Origin: Charina bottae | Lineage: Eukaryota > Chordata > Lepidosauria > Squamata > Charinaidae | DNA length: 64,000 nucleotides | Reading direction: 5' to 3' | Assembly (NCBI GenBank): GCA_023362775.1 | Contig: JALMGJ010000004.1 | Span: forward strand, 52,911,298-52,975,297 | Shown here: piece by piece, positions 1 through 13,500 of the stretch | How positions within the stretch are numbered: position 1 is the first letter of the stretch | How the letters are laid out: every line of letters starts with the position of its first letter | Translations under genes and position numbers: made by a program | Notes under the pieces: generated by a model | What the model saw: the letters and a program-made list of their open reading frames with translations, nothing else | What the model was told of the DNA's origin: nothing | The model's database searches: none

Positions 1-374
1 AGCTGTTTTCATCAGAATGTGATTGGTGAATGAAGAGATAAAATCTCTCTTCCAGCTATTATGCTCAAAAGATGGTCATTCCTCCTTCATATAAGTATTT
101 AATGATTTTTTTAAAGCCAACATGGAATGCATGTGGTTTGATCTTAGAGGGATCATGTTTCCGCCAACAGGGGATAATCATAAAGGTGTAATACCTCCAT
201 TGTTTTTACAGCATTTAGTTCTGCTTGTTTTCAATAGTTATCTCCTCTGCAGCAAGTTCATGAATTATTTGTTTAGAAAACTTCCCTTCATACTATCCAT
301 AAGAGTCAAATACAGGCATCATCATTTAAACTGCTCTAGATTCCTTTTTGTTACATGAAGACAGTGTTTCCTAC
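1..374. other. PIR intron sequence
   Basis: Downstream of the PIR exon 5 donor on the minus strand. No repeat or gene was recognised. Confidence 0.6.
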
Positions 375-459
375 CTTTGGGAATTGGCTGTGTGTGCTTT
401 GCTCCTTGGGTTAACTTGAAATCCAGATACAAAGTTGGAGTGTGGGTATACACCTTGGA
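375..459 (-). CDS. PIR: PIR coding exon 5
   Basis: 85 bp, [16 protein letters not shown] ... QPIPKG, with a ctacag acceptor and a GTAGGA donor. It is the last PIR exon inside the window and ends in phase 1; the next exon lies left of position 1. Confidence 0.94.
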
Positions 460-3400
460 CTGTAGAAAGAAGCAACAGTTAGAATAATTACTGGATTTCC
501 ATTGGATGGAAATGCTTTGGCAACAGATTCTGTTAAGGCATTTCACCATCAGCGCTGTTTGAGGATGTAACCATGTTGCTTGTAGACTGTTATTATAAAA
601 TATTAATGAAGCAATCAGAATTCCTGCCAAAGGTACCATCACAAAAATGTTACAAATAAAACAGTGATGATCTATGTCTATGAAGGTTCTCAGTCATCCA
701 GGTGGAATTGTCTGTAGCTTGAATCATGTCAACTGGATTTCTATTTTCTCAGTGGAAACGTTGAGAGAGGGGTCAAGGAATCCATTTATGCCAACTTGGA
801 AAATCCTTCCTTGAATAGAGGTGGGGGCCTCAGGCATAATCTTTCCCCCATCTTCCTCCCTGCTTTGTCTTCTGTGCCTAGGAAGATTAAGACCATTTCA
901 CAAGCTCAACAGCAGCATGGTGATCTTAACGATCCTCCTTTGGATGATAAAGGGACTTAGAAATAAACATCTCAAATAACCATGACCTAGCCCCAGGTGT
1001 AAGGTCACACAGCTACCTAGAAACATATTTAGGATTCCCTTACTAACTTTGCTCAGACTGAAGAAGCTCCTTGGATAAGGAGCGAAACATTTCCACTGAG
1101 AAAATAGAAATCCAGTTGACATGATTCAAGCTACAGACAGTGATGATCTACTTCACACATTCAAAGAACTTTTGAAGGCACTTTTTTACATCAGATATTC
1201 TGATAAGATTGCATGGATTCAGAAGAATGAACAGATGGTAGAGAAGATATTGGCATCACCTAAGGGTCCTTTCTGAGATTGGGAATCAGAACTATGTAGT
1301 TCTGATAAATAAACTAACAGCATCCAGTATTGTGAAGAGGGGTAGAGTTTTGTGGGATCAGAGCCTACTTGAAATTGAATTGATACTTTTGATATGAAAA
1401 GGGCTGATGATAAGGAAAAGGGTTAAGAATATATATGCCAATACTATAATTGCTTTATGGTTGTTGCATTTTGAATATAGCTAGTTTTGATCCCCACATC
1501 TCAAAATGACAGTGTTGAAATGGTACAGAAAATTAGCCAAGATGAGCAGCAGCCAAAAGTCCAAAACCTGGGGTTGCACTGCCCCAGACGGACCCCCTGC
1601 GCAATCTGGGGGTCCTTGTAGACTCACGGCTCCTGCTGGAAGAGCAGGTGGCAGCCGTGGCTAGGAGGGCCTTTGCACACCTTCGGGTTGTGTGCTAGCT
1701 GCACCCATTCCTGGACTGAGAGGCCTTGCTCACAGTCACTCATACCCTCGTGACCTCCCGACTGGATTACTGCAATGCACTCTACATGGGGCTGCCCTTG
1801 AAGAGCATTCGGAAGCTTCAGCTGGTGCAGAATGCAGCTGCACGGGTAGTAAATAGAGTCAGATATTCGACGCATGTAACACTGCTGCTACGTGAGCTGC
1901 ATTGGTTGCCGGTGTGCTTCCGGGTGCAATTCAAGGTGCTGGTTGTCACCTTTAAAGCCCTTCATGGCTTGGGACCGGGTTACCTAAGGGACCGTCTTCT
2001 CCCAGTTGTTTATACCCATCCAATTCAATAGGTAGGCTGGGTATGCTACGGGTCCCATCAGCCAAGGAATGTCGGTTGGCGGGGACTAGAAGGCGCGCCT
2101 TCTCTGCCATAGCCCCTGCCCTCTGGAATATTCTCCCTTCAGAGATCAGGATGTCCCCGACCCTGTTGGCCTTTCGCAAGGCCGTGAAGACCTTGGCTAT
2201 ATTAACATCCATACATTGCTTACCGGGCAGTCATGTATATTTATTTTGTATTTTAATTGTTTTAATTGTAATTGCTTTAACTGTTTTATGGTTTTTATTG
2301 TTGTAAGCCGCCCAGAGTTACTTGTTGAGATGGGCGGCTATAGAAATCGAATAAATAAATAAATAAAATTCTGAAGAACACAGACTCATCCCCTGAAAAC
2401 AACTGGCAGAGGAAACAGACATGAAGAGTACTTCCCACAGCACACATTTGACTGATGGAAGTTGTAGCCATAATACCTCAGCCAGTAGCTCAGCTGGTTT
2501 TAAAAGAAGACTGGATAAACTCATGAAGGCTAGGTCTATTAATAGCTTTTCATTCAGGATTATTCTAAATTCACGTTTTAACTGAAGAACAATAAACACT
2601 GTTATTTGTTTGTGGTAGTAATACATTATTGGATAGGCATCTCAGGCTTACTTAGGAAAAATGGATTTTTCCTTAATATTTTGATTTAATGGCACACTGG
2701 GTACAAGGGGGGATGGGAAGAGAGAGAATTATGGGTGAGGTTTCCCCCGCCATACAGAGCCCTCCTCTTTTCTAGTGCTTTAGTAATCTAATCCACCCCA
2801 AAGCACCGGGATTTAATTAGACTCCGCAGGGATGCCAGGAATTAATTTAGCAAGGAGAATAACCTCTCACCTTCAGAGGTGGTCCTTTGGGTAGCTGGAG
2901 TTCATTCATAGACTTCACGTGGGAGGGTTTATGGCTAGCATATGTATAAGGAACACAAAGCTTCGGCTATGAGGAATTCTAATATCAAACCGAGAAATCA
3001 CCTTGACATCTTTACCAGTAACTGTTTCTATGTACATTATTCTAGTAAGCCACGCTAGTTTCTAAAGCCCACTTCAAACATTTCAGCTTTTCGACATGGC
3101 TACTACGTACATGCTGAAGAATTTTAACCCCCTGGACGATGGGCACTGATAAAAGTCACAAAGCTTCCAGTGCAGACCCGTTTTGAAAGCAACAATATAA
3201 ATGGAACATTCTGTCATGAGGATTACTTCTGATTCTTCTAGAGTCTGCCTCAATCACAGAATTCAGCGCCGTTTTCTCATAACAAGAGGAAAAAGCTCTT
3301 CCTACAGGAAGGGAGCAAACAGGAATATTAACTCCTGTTTGTATGTCAGGAGTTTGTACAGTACTTGGAAGTATCTTGAAATGCCATAAGGTGCCATTTC

Positions 3401-6255
3401 CTAGACAGCAAATCAAGGCTGCAGGCAGAAATGGATGACAGTGGGAAATGAGAAAAAACAAACGAGTAAAAATCCTTTTCAAAACAATATTATAAAGTAA
3501 TTATTGCAACATTTGAAGCCACATGTGGAAAGAATGTATGATTACTTTGGAATGCACACACTATTTTGGCTTTGTTTTTTTCAGTGATGCATAAAGCACT
3601 AGTACCAAAATGGTTCAACACATCAGCTTTAGGCAGCAAAAAAAAATATGTATGCAGGACTTGAGGAAATACATGCCTGTCTTTCTTATATTAGAAAGGG
3701 CAGTGGCTACCCATTGGTATGGACACAGTTTCATTAGGTTGTGTAGCTCACATGTGGCATTGATTTTTCTACATAATGAAGAACATGTTTGCCAATACAA
3801 GTTAAGGAAGGAATGTTGGGTGATAAAAGTTTTAAAACTGGAAAATTTTCAGAAAGGTAAGCAATGTTAAGTTATCCCTTGAGTTCATAATAGCCATTGA
3901 TTGTAACTGCAAACATACTGTATTTCCCTTTCAAAAGGCTGCATATTTATATACTGTATGCTTATAAACACTTTTTAAGAACCAATGGCTGGGCGAACTA
4001 TACACTATTTTTTTTCTGCCTAGCGTTTTCCCGCAGGTGTGCTTTTTCGGATCAACCAAATGTTGATCCATTGCTTGCAACAGGAATTGACCGACTGGCT
4101 TTTCACCCAAGCCTGATGTCGTGGGCTGAGAGAGAGAGACTGGCCCCAAGTCACCCAGCCAGCTTTCATGCCTAAGGCGGGACTCTCAGTCTCCCGTTTC
4201 TAGCCTGGAGCCTTAACCACTAGACCAAACTGGCTCTCAAGGGCAACCTATACACTATACTTGCTAATATTACTGTATACCTTCCAAGCTGAGTACATGT
4301 TACAGTAAATGAGCAGCTCTTGAAATATGACCTTGTGTTTTATACCCCAGTCCTAAATATATTTGTGGCCCTGCCATTTTGTGAAAAGGAATTCTATGTT
4401 GATGACAACAGCATAGAGCAGGGGTTGGCAATCTTTCTCAGGCCGTGGAACCTAGAAGTTAAAAAAAAACAAGCAAACTTCAACCCCTGATCAAGAGGCA
4501 AGTTCTAGTCATAGAAAATTGACTGTGTTTGTCTTTCTTTTCCTTCCTTCCTTCCTTCCTTCCTTCCTTCCTTCCTTCCTTCCTTCCTTCCTTCCTTCCT
4601 TCCTTCTCTCAGGGAGCCCTATTTTTAATTACTGCCTAGGATAGGAGGAAAAGTAGAGTTATGTGTTCCCACTTCAGAGGTATTCTTCTCTAGCTTATAA
4701 TCCTGATGGAATATTTCTATAGTACTGATGGATTCTGTTACAATACATAGATCATTAGTTGTGAGCACGAGTCCAGTTGCTATAATATTTTGTTAGCTTG
4801 TACAGTAATGCATAGGGCAGTAGCATTGGGGAGGGAGGTCAAAAAGGCAAAATGGCAGTTGTGATAACGCATTCAAAGCCCCATCTCTTCTGTACTTGCA
4901 TGTAATGTTGCACAAACATACAAAAGGAGGAGCACATTGATCACACTGCTGAACCTTCCATCTTGACTTTTTTGGCTCCTCCCACCAACTCTCCACCATT
5001 GACACCACTAATACAGGAAGTGGATAAATATTTATTTAAGATTAATTCCTTTTTTTGTCAAAACTCCAAAATATTGATATAGTATAATGTTAAAAAGTTC
5101 ACTAGAGCATTTTTCTCAGCTTCAACTTGATAACCTTTTTTAAAAAAACATAATGTGGAATATTACAGTTGGTAAATAAGTGAATAAAAGGGGCATGGTG
5201 GCTCAGTGGGTAAGACGCCAGGCTTGTCGATCGGAAGATCGCAAGTTCGGAGGTTCGAATCCCTAGCCCCGCGTGACAGAGTGAGATCCTGCACTCGTCC
5301 CAGCTCTTGCCAACCTAGCAATTCGAAAGCATGCAAATGCAAGTAGATGAATAGGTACCCGGAAGTGCCGCCATTGCGGCAGCGCGCAAAAACCCGGAAG
5401 CGCTGCTGCCGCTTTCGGTTTTTCCGCGCCGCAGTTGGTGTGTCGCCGCGGGAAAACCCGGAAGCGCTGATGATGATCAACGCTTCCGGGTTGTGTGGCG
5501 ACACTCAGTTTGGAAAGCTCTGCTGCAGAGGATGTATGCTTTAATCTGGACACTTTGGAACAGAAAAAGAAACAGATGCCTTTTGTGATCCACTACACTA
5601 TATTTCAAGTATATAAATCAGTTTCTCGGAATCTCAATTCACATTTAGGGTTATTCTAATTAAGATTTCCATCAAATGCTATGATGGGGGAGAGCATTAA
5701 AAAGGAACAGCCCCAAAGGTAACAGGGAACAATGAAGGAATGTCTGGCTAAGAGACAACCACTCTGCCTCCACTTAAGGTAAAAGCTATGTTAATGAAAC
5801 AAAGACATGGAATGTACAGACAGAGCACCGAGGTCAGAGCAAAACTCAGAATGCAAAGGGTGGGCTTCGGGTCTTCTATGTGGGGCCAGCTGGAACGGAC
5901 TTAACAAGCTGTGCTGCTTGTTTTCCCTCTGTAACCCTCACTTATTGGAACTGGATGTGAGTTTATTGCAAGAACAAAGCCGCCCAGTTCCCTCTGGAAG
6001 CCACATTCCAATACATTACCAAGGCTTGCTTCAATAGTATGTAACTGGCACAATTAATTTGGGTGCTTCTAGAATGAGACACAGCAAGCTAGCCAATCAA
6101 TGCTTGTTTTAAATATCAAGATCATAAAACTTGATAATATTCTGTCTCCCTCCAGGCAAGATCCTTGTTCCTTTTCTGCCATTTCCAATATATGAAAACC
6201 ATTACATGCACACAGATAGAATTAACTATTTTTACTTAAAAGGGCTAAATAATAA

Positions 6256-6291
<36 letters not shown>

Positions 6292-7518
6292 TCAATCTCA
6301 TGGCATTTCTCTTACAGGAAAAAGTATTCCTAGTAAGATAAATAAAAATATAATATCTCAAACAGTTGTAGCTTCTTAAACCATTAATTGCATGTTGCTA
6401 TAAATTATAAACCTTGGTTAATTTGCCCCATCACATATTGGTGCACTTTTTCAGCATCTAGGGTTTACATAATTAACTACTTGAAACATGCAGCTCCTGT
6501 TTTGGACAGGAATATATGACAGAGAAAGGATGAAGGGACTGGAATAAAACATACAACCCAAGCATCTATCCGAACACATCATCCTTCTGAAGGTATTGAC
6601 TGTGTTGTGCCATAAGCTACTATTTACAGGATCAGCAGTGTCTTGTCTGGGAAGTAGTCTATACCAGGGTTTCTCAACATTGGGAACTTTAAGATGTGTG
6701 GACTTCAACTCCACACATATTCAACTCCACTTCAATGCTGGCTGGGGAATTCTGGGAGTTGAAGTCCACCCATCTTAAAGTTGCCACGGTTGAGAAACCC
6801 TGGTCTATTCTTTTCACAATTTGTTTCAATAATGTACCTCACACAGTCCCCATTTCTGAAGTGCTGTTGGGAAGTTCTGATTTTCTGAATCAACCTCATC
6901 TCCTTTCCAGTCTCTTTAGGGGAAAGCAAATCTACTGATGGCTATTAGAATGAGAAAGGTTGGGTAGGGCGAAGAAGATAAGTTGCACACCTTCCTGCAA
7001 GCAGGAGTGAAACTTTATCACACTTCCTTCCAGATATTCAACTGAATTAAAGGAAAAAGAAAAAAGTGGGTTCCTTCCTCCACCCCATGCAAAGACTAAT
7101 AGGGGAAATTATGCAAAAAAGATTACTGGTTCTGGAAGAAAGAATAAAAGGTAAAGGTAAAGGTTTCCCCTGCACATTTGTGCAGTCGTGTCCGACTCTA
7201 GGGGCCGGTGCTCATCTCCCTTTGTTATCCGAAGAGCCAGCGTTGTCCGGAGACGCTTCCACGGTCATGTGGCTGGCATGACACACGCGGAACGCTGTTA
7301 CCTTCCCACCGAAGTGGTACCTATTAATCTACTTGCATTTGCTTGCTTTCGAATTGCTAGGTTGGCAAGAGCTGGGGCTAGTGCGGGAGCTCACTCCGTC
7401 ACACAGGGCTAGGGATTCGAACCTCCGAACTTGCGATCTTCCAATCGACAAGCCTGGCGTCTTACCCACTGAGCCACCACGCCCCTTTACATGTGGTTTA
7501 TGTGGAATACATGTGGTC

Positions 7519-7551
<33 letters not shown>

Positions 7552-10500
7552 AGGTACAATGATCAAAGCTTGGCTGAGAAATGCTAGCAGATCATTTCTG
7601 GTTAACCATATTCATATTAGGAGACAGTTTATTCTTCTATTAGTTTGCCAGAAAGTATGTTACCTTTGTAGCCAGAGCCTCTCCTGAAATGACAGACACT
7701 GTCACCCCATTTTGTGAAGGTTTGGGTATTTCTTCATTTTTCAGTTCTTGGTATTTAGGTTCAATCATTTTGTCAGAACTTCTCAAATTGATCCATAGCT
7801 GCAGACCATGGGCCGGCTCTTCAGAGCAGGGCATTTCTGCATGGACAATGCCCCGGCCAGCAGTCATCCACTATATGCAAGGATAGAGGGTTGCAACATC
7901 TTACTTTTGAGTAAAGCACACAAGAGAATTCTCACTTCCTTCCTAAAATATAAGCACATCACACACACACACACACATCTGTTCATATTTTCTATTCTTC
8001 TTCAAGAGTACAAGTGTGTCTAAAATTCAATTATTTGGCCCAAGAGAAAAAGAGAAAAAATAGGGAACATTTGTTATCTATCAGCAATTCAATCACTCAG
8101 TTTGAAATTGCTGAGAATTGGAATGTTCCCTATGAGAGTGTGATATGATAGGAAGTTATCTAGAATCAAAACATCACAAACCTCTTAATAGGACTGATTG
8201 ATTTGGAAGTAGAGTACTAACAACTTTTTCCAAAAGCAGTATTTTGGATTTTTAAACCCTGGGCCCTTTTTTTAATGCCAAGTAAGATTCATTGCATTTA
8301 TTTCTTTGGATCATTTCTTCTTTTCCTCTCTTTAGGGTGGCAGATTTCTTAAACTTACACAGAGGGTAAGAGTTTGGCAGAAGCATTTTGCCATAAAAAT
8401 GTAAGCAAACTGCATCTGCCAAAATTCCTTCTTCTGCAAAACGGGGAATAACGCAGAAGCTCTCTACATCTAAGTATCACCATCCAAGTTACTATCTTGT
8501 TGTTTTTCCCCCCATGAAACCAAAGCCAACATAAAATTATGGTAGTACTATTGTTATAACCAGGTTCAGTCAGGATGCGGCCGATGTACAGTATGCCCCT
8601 GACTTGCCTACTGAAACCAATGTTGTGATTTTCATTTCTTCCCAAAGATGTTACTGGTGGGCACTTCCCATCATCCCCACGAAGTATGATGATTGGGGAT
8701 GACAGGACTTGCGACCCATCAATGTATCAATTCAACATTTTTAAAAGTGTCTACACAAATCTACATTGATACACCAGGCCAGTGTTTTCGAAGATAAGAC
8801 TATTAACTGCTTATCTTCATAATCAACTTTAAAGGAAATAATAGGAGGAAGACGGTTATAACAGAGTATCATCATTGGCAATCACTCGTAGCCGAGTAAG
8901 ATTATTATTAATATAACTCACTGTTATTGTCTTTATTTCTGCATACCTGTAAATCACCTGGATCCAGTCTACCCTTGTGACCACAAAAGTCTTCATGGGC
9001 CATTGATCCCCCTCCCAGTAGGTACGTTACCTGAAAAAAAGAGACTGTTTACAACTTTCCTGTACTCGACGCCCTCCATACCAGCAAGTCCACACTCTCA
9101 GTTGCTGGTAAAGGCTCAGGCAAATCATGCAGTGAAAACAGCTCATTCTTCGTTTACATGTGGAAATGGCGTTAAGCATTAGTCATGTTTTTATACAACG
9201 TGACAGCTAAAAAGCCTTCCAAATGGTGTGCACCAAACTTAAAAAGTCCCACTTACCTAAGGTTGCAATTAAGTATGCCCCTTTATGCCTGCTGAGGTAA
9301 TAAAAGCATATTTTGCCCATTATATATTAAAAACTCACTGGCTGTATTCCTACCCTGCATGAAATCAGGAGGGCACAGCCTTTTCAAGCCAGGGCTGCAA
9401 TTGGTTTTTGCAAAGAATGTCAAAGGCTACATGCCAAAAAATAGGCACAGTCAGGACAAAGAAGATGGGATTTCAGACAAAAACTAAATTTGATTATTTT
9501 GCATTCCAGGACTAAATTCAGTTAATATGATGATTCCGTGTTAATAAATCCCCCCTCCTGTCACGTGAAATGTACCCAACGGTGACAACTGCCCACGATG
9601 GAGTCCTGGGGGTTCATGGTTTGCTTGTAACTGTGAGTTGCTGAATAAGTTACAATGGTTGATTCACACATCAGACTAAGCCATAAATCAGTTTACAAAT
9701 CGTAATGGCTGGCATTTCACAGCACGGAATCAAATACTTTGTGGCTCAGCATGGTGTGGGCTGGCCCTTTCCACACTGGAGTCTTTGAAAAAAGCTTGAA
9801 GCTCAGCTGTGTTTATCAGCTAGAAGCCACATTGAAGATGCAGTTCTGCCTGTTCAAAATAGTGCTGCAGTTCATGAGCAGTCGGTGTATTTCTGTGCCG
9901 GCCAAAACAACCAGAACCAAAAACATCTGCTTGTTACTTCTTTATTTTGCATATTGTGTTTTTAAGCACAAACTGGGGGAGGGGGGGAGGCGCTGCAGGG
10001 GAGCAATGAACACAGGCTGTTGAAAAATTTAAGAAGGGAGAAGATTGCTTGTGCAAGCAATTAATGTGGTTTAAAATCTACAGATCAGCTGCTGATGCAG
10101 AAAGGGGTCATTAATTCTAATCAGCAACAAGGAAAATGTAAAAAAAAAACAAAAAACCCTCCAACCCTGCTGTAAAACGGAAAACAACTGCACTATATCG
10201 TTTCTGAGACATGGCTACTTATCAAGAAAATAATTGTTTCTAAACTTCCTAAGAAACACAGCAGGACAAGCTCACTTCTTGGGGTTTATAACAATGGCTT
10301 CTTTCTTCCCCATCAATCCTAACTAAAAATCTAAGGGAGGGGCAGTTTTAATAGGAAGACACTTGTGTGTGAAGGATGGTGAAGGCAGTTCTGTTCTGGT
10401 ACTCAGAACACAATTCTTGGATTCTTTAGAACCTTGCATGGTTGATGGATATTAACATTCTGTCCATTCTTGACACTAATGAAAAGGCTTTTCTCAGCCA

Positions 10501-13500
10501 GATGTGTGTGTATGTGTACATGTATGTGTGTGTCTCTCCCCACCCACCAGGAAGGCTTTTTAAGTTATATTGATTCATTGTTACCCAAATTGTGTCTGTG
10601 CACGCCATCTGCTGGTTCTTGAAAGAAATGCTCCAGGATTATGTAATTATCTACCTAAACATCAGCATAACAAAGTAACGTAATAAAGTAACAGCGTTCC
10701 GCATGGGTCATGCCAGCCACATGACTGCGGAAGCGTCTTCGGACAACGCTGGCTCTTCGGCTAACAAACAGAGATGAGCACCGGTCCCTAGAGTCGGACA
10801 CGACTGCACAAATGTGCGGGGGGAACGTTTACGTTTAACGTTTTTACCTAAACATCATTTCCCCTGAGATTAGATTGGCCCCCACCTTGATATTTTTCCG
10901 AAAGGCCCTGAAGACGTGATTCCGTCAACGGGCCTGGGGACCCCAGGTTGAGACGGAGCCGATCAAGTGGCTGATCTGATTGTATTTGTAGCTGCTGCGG
11001 GGAGTGGGGGGGGGTCAATGTTTTTTTATATATATATATATTGTGGATTTTTATTTTGTAAGCTGCCCAGAGTCACTGTGTGCGAGTTGGGCAGCCATAT
11101 AAATTTATTAAATAAATAAAATAAATAAATAATTTAACAATTATTTTGTCAAAAAAGAAAAAAAGAAACAAATCTTAGTGCATTTTAAAAACCAGTCGCC
11201 CTTCATCCCCTTCTCTATTATTAGCATTTCCAAATTCTAGTCTACAACTAGAACTGACACACTATTACATTTTAAACAACAGAAAGTCTTTTTTTCCTAC
11301 TCGGATACTTTGTAACAGTGTTATCAGTGAACTAATCAACCAATTTAAATAACTGGTTTGCAGCTGCATTTTAGTTTCACCCATCTGCCTATTGAGATGG
11401 CTGCTACCTTTCACAAATAAGACTCTAGTGGCTATGTGACAGAGCTTTCATATGCTTTTATTTTTTAATAGTTTTTAGAATTACTTATATTTTATTCCTT
11501 GAAGGTAAACTAACATTTTCCAAGTTTATGAAAAAGTACCATATCTGCATTTCAATTAGACTTTTGCAGGAAGAGAAAAGATGACTCTTGTATAAAAAAC
11601 TATTAGAAGACAGATTAGTCTCCCAACAGAATTGAGAGAATGAATGGGAAATGACATATGGAAAGAGGATATGGAAGCTGCTTGGAAGCGAGTGAAAAGA
11701 ATTATGTTTCAGATGGCTACCAAAATGTGTTGAATCACACTGATAGGAAGTATGAAAAAGAGTTCTTGGTAGAATAACTGGATAAAAAAAAACTGTAGGT
11801 AAGAAAAAGCACATATAAGAAAATAATTACTGCAAAAAATGAGGTTGAGAGAAAGCTATTGTATAGTGTCTATAGAGAGAAATATGTGGTGCAGAGTATA
11901 TAGCCAAAGAGATTAAGATTAAAAGACAAAGAAAAAACACAGCACTTCTGATGGAAAGACAAACTTGTTTTGGAAGTGGATGAAAAGCGCTAAACAAAGA
12001 GCCTCCAAAAGAGTGAATGGAACTAAAAATAAACCAGATGAAATTATTTGGGATGAAACTGAGGTAAGGGAATGCTGGAAGGAGTATTCTGGATACATGT
12101 ATGGGAACAAGACTGATATGTTCAAAATGGAATTGAAATGAATGCTATAAATATTAGTGACCAAGAAAAAAAAGATGGAAAAGGAAGTCGTACATTCTGT
12201 GAGAATGAAGAAACATGGTAGGGCTGCAGGTTTAGGTGGAGTAACGGGAGAAATGTTAAAATTTTATTATTTATTTTATTTATTATTTCAATTTATTCCC
12301 CGCCCATCTCCCTTGCAAGGGACTCTGGGCGGGTATATATAAGTGTAGTTTGCTTATGGGTGTCTGGGCAACTTGTTTAATGTGTGTATAATGACTGTAT
12401 CTTTCTTTGACATTGGAATAATGCTATTATTCTCCCGCTAAGGTAGTAAGTGCAAAAATGACAGGGTGATAACAGTAGTTAGTTAAGCATGCCCGGGGCA
12501 ATGTTTGGCAGAATTCCGATCAAAGGGATATGAGAGATGTCATGGAACATCATTTGGGAAGTGCAGTTTAGCTGGTTCAACAGGTAGAGATGTACATGAC
12601 TTACCTCTCTCAAAACCCCATTTAGGTGCTTTAATTCCATAATGAGGATAAACAGAAAAGAGTGCCCTCGTCACATCATTCTCCACAAGTTGGAGCCATC
12701 TTCACTGTGGAACCTTCATTAATCACATAAACTTTCTGTATGATTTAGAACTCTGTATTCTGAGAATGAGAATAGCGAGCAATGTGCATGTATGTATACA
12801 TGGGTGTGTCACACCCGTTTTCACTCTGCCTCACTACTGAATACTTAAATAGGGCTTGTGTTTTGAGAAGGAAAACTGATCAGTGATGCTGGGCAGTGGA
12901 TGACCTTGCTTTCATCTTACTCTTCCCCAGTGGTATTAGATTAATGGGAGCAAAAATGAATTAGGATCTTGTTCATCCTGATGATTGTACCATAAGACTG
13001 CCATTGAAGGTTTACTTGATTGAATACTCTTTCACACAAAAGGAAAGGGGCTGAACTGGCACACAAGGGTTCAAAGCCTAAATCTTTTATTCAGGGGAAT
13101 GAAAGAACATGCATTCTGTGTATATTTAATATGAAAAAAGAATGAATCTAATGAGTGAAGGGCAGACAAACAATATACATGTAGTCCTCACTGAACGACC
13201 ACAATAGGGACTGGAAAATTGGTTAAGTGGTGCAGTCATTAAGTGAGTCATCACATGACCAGACCTGATTTTACGACCATTTTTACAATGGTCATTAAGC
13301 AAACCATGGGTTGTTAAGCAAATCACCACTGTTGTTAAGCGAATCCAGTTTCCCTAATGGGCGTTTTTTGCCAGAAACTGGCAAAAAAGGTGGCAAATTG
13401 TGATCATGTGACCGCAGGATGCTGCAACTGGTCATAAATGCAAGCTGGCTGCCAAGTGCCCAAATTGCGATCACATGACTGTGTGGGTGGTGCAATGGTT

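Noticed and set aside
4422..4486. Mini hAT element with caggggttggcaatc / caacccctg ends
   Set aside because: The flanking 8 bases match only poorly, so it may be chance.
8870..8915. Short stretch atcatcattggcaatcactc resembling a conserved vertebrate element
   Set aside because: Too short to assign and no flanking structure seen.
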